From: Christensenella sp. UBA7868
Lineage (GTDB): Bacteria; Bacillota; Clostridia; Christensenellales; UBA1242
Assembly: GCA_002501285.1 (NCBI GenBank)
Contig: DLSG01000084.1
Span: 1 to 6,417, forward strand
DNA length: 6,417 nt
Direction: 5' to 3'
The notes under the pieces are model-generated. The model ran no database searches and was not told where the DNA came from. It was given only the letters and a program-made list of their open reading frames with translations. Both the position numbers and the translations under genes were made by a program. Numbering within the stretch: the stretch's first letter is position 1; the number at the start of each line of letters is the position of its first letter. Shown in pieces: positions 1-6,055 of the stretch.

Positions 1-136
1 AATGTTGGGGTGTAGTAATTAAAGAAATTTCGAAAAATAATATTTTTGAGCTAAAAAATAGTGGTTCTTTGTCAAATGTTGGGGTGTAGTAATTAAAGAA
101 ATTTCGAAAAATAATATTTTTGAGCTAAAAAATAGT
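1..136. repeat. Tandem direct repeat of an IS end (62-base identical copies, period 74)
   Basis: Positions 1-62 are repeated base for base at 75-136. The 12 bases between them (63-74, GGTTCTTTGTCA) are the outermost bases of the ISL3-like terminus. The second copy ends one base inside the transposase stop codon (136-138). Each unit is therefore the whole non-coding left end of the element. The first copy is cut by the window edge, so a further GGTTCTTTGTCA may precede position 1. Each copy contains a weak AT hairpin (AAAAAT, 3-base loop, ATTTTT). The arrangement could come from insertion beside an older IS end, from a tandem slip, or from assembly of a repeat. Confidence 0.9.
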
Positions 137-1320
137 TAATTACCAAAGCATAAAAGTATGCGTTTGCGAAGATTTGAGAAGTTTCTGTAACCATAGGCAA
201 TACGTTTTAAAACTTTAATGTTGTTGTTCATACCCTCAGTGTAACCGTTTGTTTTGTTATATTTAAAACTATTGAGAATATACCCGAACCAGTTTTTAAA
301 GGCTGTTATACAGCTTTTAAACTCGGGTATATTTTCGTTTTCGGCGCAAACAATCCAATTATGTAAAGCAGATTTTGCTTCATCATAGTCTTTTAGATTT
401 TTTATTTCGGAAAACCACTCTTTAAAAGTCCAAGCGGAATACAAATCTCCGTTATGGTCAAGCATTCGCAGCAACAAAATTTTCGTTTCTTCTTTTAAAT
501 CTTTAAAATCTTTCCATAATGCATATCTGTTATGCTTAAAATGCAAGACTTTGTCATGTGAGAATTGCTTTTGAATTCGTTTACGGACATTGTCCAAGGC
601 GAAGTAAACTTGTCTGACGAAGTGGTATTTATCTACTACAATTTCCACCGAAGGAAACAGCCATCGGATTTCTTTATAATTGCTGTGCATATCCATAACA
701 AGGACTTTAACTTTATTTCTTTCCTCACGGCTGTAACGCATAAAATACGAGATAAGTTCGGACTTTTTGCGGGACGGAAGGATGTCTGTTATCTTGTTAT
801 TTTCTAAATTTGTAAGAATAACGTTGTATTTTTCGCCGTCCGTATTGCCTTTAAATTCGTCTATACCGAGAACCGTCGGCAAATTGGGTTTATTGGTAAA
901 AGAAACAAGTTTAAAGGCTCTCAAAACGGTATTTGTGGATACTTTAAACTCATCGGCAATATCTTTAAGCGATATTTTGTGATGAAGCCGACCGATAATT
1001 TCGGCAAACATCGAATTTGAAATATGATAGTATTTCGGAAGAAAAGAATACTTCTCATAAAATCGTTTATTACAGTTGGTGCAAACATATCTACGCTTGT
1101 TTAAAACGAGTAAAAGCTGCTTACCTCTGAAAATGGAATGTTTAACGGTTTGTTTTCTGTAATCGTGGACTCTGGAAGTTTCCTTACCACAACAAGGGCA
1201 AAACTGTTTAGATTTCGATGTCGAGATGTAAAACTTAATAAAATTTGTTTTTTCGCGAATTTTGTCTATCGTAACGTTGCGTAATCCGATGAAATTTGCT
1301 ATAATGTCTGTGTTGAGCAT
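136..1320 (-). CDS. ISL3-family transposase, apparently full length
   Basis: This 394-residue protein is a DDE transposase that would cut and join the ends of its element. An N-terminal zinc-finger-like region has CPCCG at residues 41-45 and CTNC at 80-83. A helix-turn-helix-like stretch follows at about 117-138 (SLKDIADEFKVSTNTVLRAF). The catalytic core has D154 in LGIDEF, D210 in VMDMHSNYK, the family block KYHFVRQV at 231-238, and E362 in NGYTEGMNNNIK. The C-terminus GYRNFSNLRKRILL is typical of ISL3 enzymes, and the length fits the family. The ATG at 1320 is supported by AAAGGA (complement of 1331-1336) ten bases upstream and by a good promoter at 1357-1385. No frameshift or internal stop is seen, so it could act in trans on complete relatives. 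Its neighbour alaS is divergently oriented and truncated at the IS junction. Confidence 0.93.
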   Translation of the reverse strand: MLNTDIIANFIGLRNVTIDKIREKTNFIKFYISTSKSKQFCPCCGKETSRVHDYRKQTVKHSIFRGKQLLLVLNKRRYVCTNCNKRFYEKYSFLPKYYHISNSMFAEIIGRLHHKISLKDIADEFKVSTNTVLRAFKLVSFTNKPNLPTVLGIDEFKGNTDGEKYNVILTNLENNKITDILPSRKKSELISYFMRYSREERNKVKVLVMDMHSNYKEIRWLFPSVEIVVDKYHFVRQVYFALDNVRKRIQKQFSHDKVLHFKHNRYALWKDFKDLKEETKILLLRMLDHNGDLYSAWTFKEWFSEIKNLKDYDEAKSALHNWIVCAENENIPEFKSCITAFKNWFGYILNSFKYNKTNGYTEGMNNNIKVLKRIAYGYRNFSNLRKRILLCFGN

Positions 1321-1356
1321 ATTGATTATTTCCTTTGTGTTTTTGTTGCAGAAAAT

Positions 1357-1385
1357 ATTATATTGGAAATTTTAAATATGTTCAA
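1357..1385 (-). promoter_or_regulatory. Transposase promoter, TTGAAC-17-TATAAT
   Basis: Read on the minus strand, TTGAAC (1385-1380) is followed after exactly 17 bases by a perfect TATAAT (1362-1357). The transposase ATG lies 36 bases beyond the -10 box, with AAAGGA between. This overlaps the first codons of the alaS-frame reading on the plus strand. The leading residues of that frame are therefore probably IS or junction DNA. The -35 box could alternatively come from flanking DNA, which would make a hybrid promoter. Confidence 0.6.
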
Positions 1386-2535
1386 CTTTTTTTATGCTTT
1401 AAAACAAAAAAATGTTGATACAGGTTGGGGTTTAGAGAGAAACTTAATGTATTTGAATGGAGTTACAGATGTTTACTTAACTGATGTTTTCTATCCTGTA
1501 ATTAATTATATTGAAAGCAAAATTGGCGTAAAATATAATGAAGATGAATTTTCAACTAAAGCAATGAGAATTATTGCTGACCATATTAAAACTTCAACAA
1601 TGTTAATTGGCGATGTAAATGGAATTGTGCCATCAAATGTAGGTGCTGGATACATTTTAAGAAGACTTCTTCGAAGAGCAATAAGAGAAGCAAAATTCTT
1701 AAATTTGGAAATGGCTGACTTGTTAGAAATAAGTAAAATTTATATTAATGAAATTTACAATGAATCTTATCCTTTGTTAAAAGCAAAAGAAGATTATATA
1801 ATTTCGGAAATTAAAAAGGAAAGCGAAAAATTTGAGAAAGCGTTAGTTGACGGTACAAAAGAATTAAATAAACTTATTGAAAATTTAACTAAATTTGCAC
1901 CAGGAAATAACAAAATTAGTGGTGAAAAAGCGTTTAGGCTTTTTGATACATTTGGGTTCCCTTTAGAACTTACTATTGAAATGGCAAAAGAAAAAGGTTT
2001 TGATGTTGATAATGAAGGCTTTAAAAAGGCTTTTGAACTTCATAGACAAAAATCTCATAGTGAAAAGGCGGGAGAAAATAAAGGCGGACTTGCCGAGCAA
2101 AATGAACAAACAACCAAACTTCACACAGCAACACACTTACTTCATAATGCATTAAGTGTAATTTTGAAAAGCGAATGCAAACAAATGGGAAGTAATATAA
2201 ATTCGGAAAGACTTCGTTTTGACTTTGCTTTTGACCGTAAATTAACAGAGCAAGAATTAAAAGAAATTGAAGATTATGTTAATAAAGCAATAAGTGAAAA
2301 AGTTGATGTGGTTAGAACTGAAAGTACAGTAGAAGATGCAAAAAAATCGGGTGCTATTGGCGTTTTTGATTCTAAATATGGCGAACTTGTTAGTGTTTAT
2401 GCAATTAAAGGTTATGGCGCAGAAATTTGCGGTGGTCCACATGTTAAAAACACATCAGAACTTCATCATTTTAAAATTGTTAAAGAAGAATCTTCTTCAA
2501 GCGGAGTGAGAAGAATTAAGGCAATATTAGATTAA
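1363..2535 (+). pseudogene. alaS: 5'-truncated alaS, compact alanyl-tRNA synthetase remnant
   Basis: Alanyl-tRNA synthetase charges tRNA-Ala and clears mischarged Ser/Gly. The 390-codon open frame (TTG at 1363) starts inside the catalytic domain. Homology is certain from LKQKNVDTGWGLER (residues 13-26, the motif 3 area). The tRNA-recognition part follows at about 66-112 (IADHIKTST, SNVGAGYILRRLLRRAIRE), then LFDTFGFPLE at 193-202. The editing domain has HTATH (H254, H258) and CGGPH (C356, H360), the metal-binding set. The frame stops right after GVRRIKAIL, where the C-Ala domain normally begins. Only about 30 residues separate the tRNA-binding helices from HTATH, so the usual beta-barrel insert also seems absent. 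Motifs 1 and 2 are missing, so it cannot activate alanine. Residues 1-11 overlap the IS promoter and look unlike AlaRS. No ribosome binding site precedes the TTG. Editing-only activity like AlaX is conceivable but unsupported. Confidence 0.85.
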
Positions 2536-2565
2536 TAAATTTAAAAACAAAAAAATAATTTTTGG

Positions 2566-2600
2566 AAGATGCATATTTTATTTGCATCTTATTTTATTTT
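2566..2600 (+). terminator. Rho-independent terminator after alaS
   Basis: AAGATGCA (2566-2573) pairs perfectly with TGCATCTT (2583-2590) around a 9-base loop, followed by ATTTTATTTT. It lies 31 bases after the alaS stop codon and separates alaS from the collagen-like gene. The rest of the 2536-2712 gap is AT-rich and holds only the promoter and ribosome binding site of the next gene. Confidence 0.75.
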
Positions 2601-2661
2601 AATAAATTATAAATTTTATTTGAGACTTATTAAATGTAAATTAAAATAAAAAAAATGTTTT

Positions 2662-2690
2662 AACAGATTTTTTGAAAATAAAATATAATA
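2662..2690 (+). promoter_or_regulatory. Candidate promoter of the collagen-like gene, possibly sigma-K-like
   Basis: A TATAAT occurs at 2684-2689, 23 bases before the ATG at 2713, but no good TTGACA-type box lies 17 bases upstream of it. Read as a mother-cell promoter, AACA (2662-2665) is followed after 16 bases by AATATAATA (2682-2690). This matches the sigma-K pattern ACa / CATAnnnTA, as known from Bacillus, except for the first C of the -10 element. The sequence is so AT-rich that a chance match is likely. The ribosome binding site is GGAGA at 2702-2706, six bases before the ATG. Confidence 0.35.
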
Positions 2691-2712
2691 ATTTTATAAA
2701 TGGAGAATATAA

Positions 2713-3855
2713 ATGCAAAAATGTTTTAAACCTATAAAAAAGTGTAAGCAAACCAAAACTTATTATATCCAAAAAATAAAGAATGGACCTATGGGACCTC
2801 GTGGTGCCACTGGTGCAACTGGTGCGACTGGCCCTAGCGGAGCGACGGGTGCTACTGGGGCAACAGGTGCTAGGGGACCAAGTGGAGAAGAATTGGTGAT
2901 AAATTCAACAACCACTCTTCCTGCTAGTAAGCAAGCACGAGTTGAAGCAAGACGTGAAAACAATACACATTATCTTGACTTTTTCATTCCAAAAGGGAAA
3001 GACGGGCTTGCCGAAAAAGTGGCGGTTGGTAGAACTGAAAGTATAGATGCGGGTCAAAATGCAAAAGTCGTGGATAGAAAAGAAAATTCTATTCATTATT
3101 TTGATTTTTATCTTCCACGTGGCGAGAAAGGCCAAAAAGGTGATAAAGGAGAAATTGGAGAGCGTGGCCTTAAAGGTGAGAAAGGCGACAAAGGCGACAC
3201 TGGCGAAAAGGGAGATAAAGGAGACAAAGGGGATAACGGTCAAGACGGGAAAAATGGCGAAAAAGGTGACACTGGGGAAAGTGAAGTTATTGCAATAAAT
3301 GGAGTTGAAACTTTGCCACCAGAAATGGAAGCGGAAGTTTTAGATGATAAAGAAGGAAATATTCATTATTTAACTTTCAGATTGCCAAGAGGCGAAAAGG
3401 GTGAGCAAGGCGAAAAGGGTGCCAGGGGTGAGCAAGGTTATGCGGGGCCTCCAGGCTTAACTCCAGATATAAATGTAACAGTTTATAATCCTGACGAACA
3501 AACCATTATGAACGAAAGTGTTTTAACCATGAATCAAGTTGAAATGAATAATGGATTCCAAATGAAAGATGGTGGACTTGAATGCCCCAATACTGGCACA
3601 TTTTTAATTTCTTATTCGGTGAATAACAGTGCTACCGCTGTGTCTGGCGACTTTATTAGTGTTGTTATAAATCATTACACGGTTCACGCATCTAAACGCC
3701 CTTTAACCACAACAAATAACGCAACGGCAACTTTTGCTATTTTATTAAACAAGGGCGATGTTGTAAAATTGGTGGCAAATATTGGAGGCAGTAGAACAAT
3801 AAGTTCAACGGGAGCACCTAGTTCTATGCTTTCAATTATGATGATTGCGTATTAG
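2713..3855 (+). CDS. BclA-like collagen-like surface protein with C1q/TNF-type C-terminal domain
   Basis: This 380-residue protein probably forms a trimeric filament on the spore or cell surface. A short basic N-terminus (residues 1-24, C4 and C11) has no signal peptide or membrane segment, which suits assembly from the mother cell. Gly-X-Y blocks lie at residues 25-58 (mostly GAT, no charged residue except Arg), 137-188 (GEKGDKGD-rich, strongly charged) and 227-248 (mixed, ending GPPG). Between them are three copies of a roughly 40-residue module (59-98, 99-140, 189-230) ending in HY-x-x-F-x-x-P-[RK]-G. Residues 250-380 resemble the beta jelly roll of BclA C-terminal domains (NTGTFLISYSVN, LNKGDVVKLV, SSMLSIMMIAY). 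The start has GGAGA six bases upstream. The GAT threonines are possible glycosylation sites by analogy with BclA. A phage tail fibre or an adhesin of vegetative cells is an alternative, but no phage genes are nearby. Confidence 0.85.
   Translation: MQKCFKPIKKCKQTKTYYIQKIKNGPMGPRGATGATGATGPSGATGATGATGARGPSGEELVINSTTTLPASKQARVEARRENNTHYLDFFIPKGKDGLAEKVAVGRTESIDAGQNAKVVDRKENSIHYFDFYLPRGEKGQKGDKGEIGERGLKGEKGDKGDTGEKGDKGDKGDNGQDGKNGEKGDTGESEVIAINGVETLPPEMEAEVLDDKEGNIHYLTFRLPRGEKGEQGEKGARGEQGYAGPPGLTPDINVTVYNPDEQTIMNESVLTMNQVEMNNGFQMKDGGLECPNTGTFLISYSVNNSATAVSGDFISVVINHYTVHASKRPLTTTNNATATFAILLNKGDVVKLVANIGGSRTISSTGAPSSMLSIMMIAY
2785..3456 (+). repeat. Collagen Gly-X-Y triplet blocks with interleaved beta-type modules
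   Basis: Triplet blocks fall at 2785-2886, 3121-3276 and 3391-3456. Module copies fall at 2887-3006, 3007-3132 and 3277-3402. Modules share a TLP or similar start, an A-x-V strand, an acidic/basic turn, then HY-L/F-x-F-x-x-PRG leading directly into the next collagen block. Similar stretches of DNA mark the module ends (for example ATTCATTATTT at 3091-3101 and 3361-3371), which suggests duplication within the gene. Such arrays can change length by recombination. Confidence 0.75.
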
Positions 3856-3985
3856 GTGCATAAAAAGGTCGTAAAAGTTATAAAAATTTTTTATTAAATG
3901 ATAAAAAGTTTATCTAATTAAATAAAGAAGAAAATTAGGATAAAATATTTAAAATTTTTTACTAAAATATATAATCATAAAAAAT

Positions 3986-4015
3986 AAAGGGCTTTGTTAT
4001 AAAAAGCCCTTTTTT
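3986..4015 (+). terminator. Strong rho-independent terminator after the collagen-like gene
   Basis: AAAGGGCTTT (3986-3995) pairs perfectly with AAAGCCCTTT (4003-4012) around GTTATAA, and the T run continues to 4015. It lies about 130 bases after the collagen-like stop codon and before the pepF promoter. The A-rich 5' side means it could also work on the minus strand, but no minus-strand gene ends here. The intervening 3856-3985 is AT-rich, with no ORF or clear structure. Confidence 0.88.
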
Positions 4016-4068
4016 AGCAAAATTTATTTGTTTTTTTACTAAAAATTTAATGTGAAAAAAAGTTTTTA

Positions 4069-4077
4069 TGATATAAT
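4069..4077 (+). promoter_or_regulatory. pepF promoter, extended -10 TGATATAAT
   Basis: TG at 4069-4070, one base, then a perfect TATAAT (4072-4077) gives an extended -10 element, which can work without a good -35 box; none is obvious upstream. Transcription would begin near 4084, leaving a leader of about 16 bases that contains the AGGAG. This placement shows that the in-frame GTG at 4052 lies upstream of the transcript and is not the start. Confidence 0.6.
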
Positions 4078-4089
4078 TTTTTTAGTTAT

Positions 4090-4094
4090 AGGAG
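4090..4094 (+). promoter_or_regulatory. Ribosome binding site that fixes the pepF start
   Basis: AGGAG lies five bases before the ATG at 4100. The earlier GTG at 4052 has no Shine-Dalgarno sequence and would add a 16-residue hydrophobic tail encoded by promoter DNA. Confidence 0.8.
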
Positions 4095-4099
4095 TTATT

Positions 4100-5875
4100 A
4101 TGAAAAATAGAAGTGAAATTGAAGAAAAGTATAAATGGGATTTGTCAAAGTTTTGCGTTAGTAACGAAGAATGTAAACTTGAAGCCGAAAAATTAAAAAA
4201 TTTCGGTTCTATTATGCAAAAATATGAAAATAAACTGGCAGATGACGATATGCTTTTAAATTTTTGGAAAGATTATGATAAGTATTTATTAAAACTAATG
4301 AATTTGGGACTTTATGTTCAAAACAAGCAAAGTGAAGATTTGTCGCTTTCTAGTTCTAATGAACTTGAAAGTATGCTTACAAGAATAGAAACTGAAAATG
4401 CCGAAAAATTAAGTTTTTCAGATGTTGAAATTTCTAAATTTTCGTATAAAAAATTGAATGCCTTATATAAAAATGAGAGATTTAAAGATTATAAACCACT
4501 AATTAAACAATATATACGTGCAAAAAAACACACTCTTTCAAAAAGAGAAGAAAAACTTTTGTCTGGTCTTGGCGATATGTCACAATCTAACGCATTAATT
4601 ATGCAGATGTTTTGTGATGCTGATGCGGAATATGAAGATGTGCTTGATGAAAATGGAAAAACACACGTATTAAATGATATTAATTATGAAATATTTATTG
4701 AAGGCACTGATAGAGTTTTAAGAGAAAATTCTAAAAATAATTATTTAAAAGAATATGCAAAACATATAAACTTTTTGTCTGAAAACTTTATAACAAATAT
4801 AAAAAGAGATTGCTATTTTGCAAAAGTTAGGAAATTTAAGAGTGCGTTAGAAGCAAGTTTATATTCTGATGAAATCCCTATTAGCATTTATAACAAATTG
4901 ATTGAAATGGTGCATAAATTTTTAAAAGTCGATCAAAGATATTTTGAAGTAAAAAGAAAAATGCTGAAACTGGATACATTTTGTGATTTTGACCTTTATG
5001 CAAAACTGGGAGAGGAAAACGATAAAAATATTTCGTTTGAAGAAGCGCTTGAGATTTCAAAAAAGGCTTTATCACCGCTTGGTGAAGATTATGTTAAATT
5101 TTTGGATATTGCACAAAAAGAAAAATGGTTTGATGTTTATCCAAACAAAAATAAGCGTGGTGGGGCTTATGAAACTGCGTGCTATGGAAAAACCCCTATT
5201 ATCCTTTTAAATTTTACAGGGAAAGAAGAATATTGTTCTACTATTGTGCATGAGTTTGGACACGCTATGCACTCGAAACTAACAAATGATAAACAATCTT
5301 TGCATAACTCTAATTACACAATTTTTGCAGCGGAAGTGGCAAGTATTGTCAATGAAATGTTGCTTGCGAGATTTAGATTAAATAATGCAAAAACAAAACA
5401 AGAAAAAATAAAAATTTTAGACAAAATTTTGTCTTTAAGTCATGGAACTGTGTTTAGACAAGTTATGTTTAGCGAATTTGAAAAAATTGTTCATGAAAAA
5501 TATGAAAAAGGTGAGCCACTATCAAAAGATAAACTTTGCAACATTTATGGAGATTTGTGCAAGTTGTATTTTGGAGAAAATGTTGTTTTAAACAAAAATA
5601 TTGATTGCGAATGGGCGTATATTTCACACTTTTATACGAGTTTTTATGTTTTTACTTACGCTACTGGCTTTATTTGTGCAACATTAATTTCAAAAAAACT
5701 TTTAGAAAATAATCAATATAGAGAAAAATATTTCAACTTTTTGTCGGGAGGTTGTAGTAAAAGCCCGATAGAACTTTTAAAAGATGCGGGCATAGACCTT
5801 GAAAAAGACGAAAATATTGAAGAGGTTTTTAAATATTTAAGTGATTTAATCGATGAATTTGAAAAACTTTGTTAA
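4100..5875 (+). CDS. pepF: Oligoendopeptidase F (M3 family zinc metallopeptidase)
   Basis: PepF is a cytoplasmic zinc peptidase that cuts short peptides, serving peptide nutrition and turnover. From the ATG at 4100 it has 591 residues, close to the usual length of about 600. The N-terminus MKNRSEIEEKYKWDLS is characteristic of the family. A helical N-terminal domain occupies roughly the first 180 residues and the M3 catalytic domain the rest. The zinc site is HEFGH at 384-388 (H384, E385, H388), with the third ligand probably E412 in AAEVASIVNE. The substrate-binding region has ISHFYTSFYVFTYATG (H510, Y512) and the C-terminal block GGCSKSPIELLKDAGID is typical. There is no signal peptide. It is a single-gene unit with its own extended -10 promoter and faces a convergent amidase gene. 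Nothing suggests that it is damaged or recently acquired. Confidence 0.95.
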   Translation: MKNRSEIEEKYKWDLSKFCVSNEECKLEAEKLKNFGSIMQKYENKLADDDMLLNFWKDYDKYLLKLMNLGLYVQNKQSEDLSLSSSNELESMLTRIETENAEKLSFSDVEISKFSYKKLNALYKNERFKDYKPLIKQYIRAKKHTLSKREEKLLSGLGDMSQSNALIMQMFCDADAEYEDVLDENGKTHVLNDINYEIFIEGTDRVLRENSKNNYLKEYAKHINFLSENFITNIKRDCYFAKVRKFKSALEASLYSDEIPISIYNKLIEMVHKFLKVDQRYFEVKRKMLKLDTFCDFDLYAKLGEENDKNISFEEALEISKKALSPLGEDYVKFLDIAQKEKWFDVYPNKNKRGGAYETACYGKTPIILLNFTGKEEYCSTIVHEFGHAMHSKLTNDKQSLHNSNYTIFAAEVASIVNEMLLARFRLNNAKTKQEKIKILDKILSLSHGTVFRQVMFSEFEKIVHEKYEKGEPLSKDKLCNIYGDLCKLYFGENVVLNKNIDCEWAYISHFYTSFYVFTYATGFICATLISKKLLENNQYREKYFNFLSGGCSKSPIELLKDAGIDLEKDENIEEVFKYLSDLIDEFEKLC

Positions 5876-6055
5876 TTTTAGTATTCGGTTTTAAGTTTAA
5901 CAGAAAGATTGAAAGATAAATAAGAGTTTTAATAATGATTAAATATTAAATTAATCTTTAATAGAATAAGTAAACACAAAAAAATTAAAATATTTTTAGT
6001 GATTTAGTAAAAAATCAAATCTAATTTAATTTGGATTGTTAATTAATTTATTAAT

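Larger units (their letters stand above)
63..1395 (-). mobile_element. ISL3-family insertion sequence, right end not recognisable
   Basis: The element is defined by its minus-strand ISL3 transposase and by a left terminus starting at 63 with GGTTCTTTGTCAAATG. This resembles the GG-x-TCTTTGTCAA type of ISL3 terminal repeats as I remember them. The complement of that terminus is not found between the transposase start and the first certain alaS codons near 1396, so the right inverted repeat appears lost. The right boundary given is approximate: transposase promoter elements reach 1385 and alaS homology is clear from about 1396-1402. No 8-base target duplication can be tested, because the left flank is itself IS-end sequence. 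The element probably cannot move by itself unless the right repeat has diverged. Confidence 0.75.

Noticed and set aside
565..982. Plus-strand reading frames of 71 and 80 codons within the IS
   Set aside because: They lie opposite the well-conserved transposase and show no recognisable protein or ribosome binding site.
1331..1349. CTTTGT...TGTTG resembling the left IS terminus (CTTTGTCAAATGTTG)
   Set aside because: It has the same orientation as the left end, not inverted, the spacing differs by one base, and the stretch contains the transposase Shine-Dalgarno sequence. It is a chance likeness.
2763..3298. Long reading frames on the minus strand and in another plus frame across the collagen-like gene
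   Set aside because: They are shadows of the Gly-X-Y repeat code; their proline/valine or lysine repeats mirror it, and they have no ribosome binding sites.
3955..4044. 13-base direct repeat TTTTTTACTAAAA at 3955-3967 and 4032-4044 on both sides of the terminator
   Set aside because: It is low-complexity A/T sequence in an intergenic gap, with no other sign of a mobile element or operator.
4052..4099. Upstream GTG extension of PepF adding 16 hydrophobic residues that look like a signal segment
   Set aside because: There is no ribosome binding site, the extended -10 element lies inside it, and PepF proteins start at MKNRSEIEEKYKWDLS and are cytoplasmic.
5937..5956. GATTAA/TTAATC hairpin after pepF
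   Set aside because: The stem is almost all A-T, and only a short broken T run (TTTAATAG) follows; it is much weaker than the hairpin at 6125-6150.
6009..6037. Possible minus-strand terminator for the amidase gene (AATC/GATT stem, then six T)
   Set aside because: A four-base stem with one wobble pair is too weak in such AT-rich DNA to be called.
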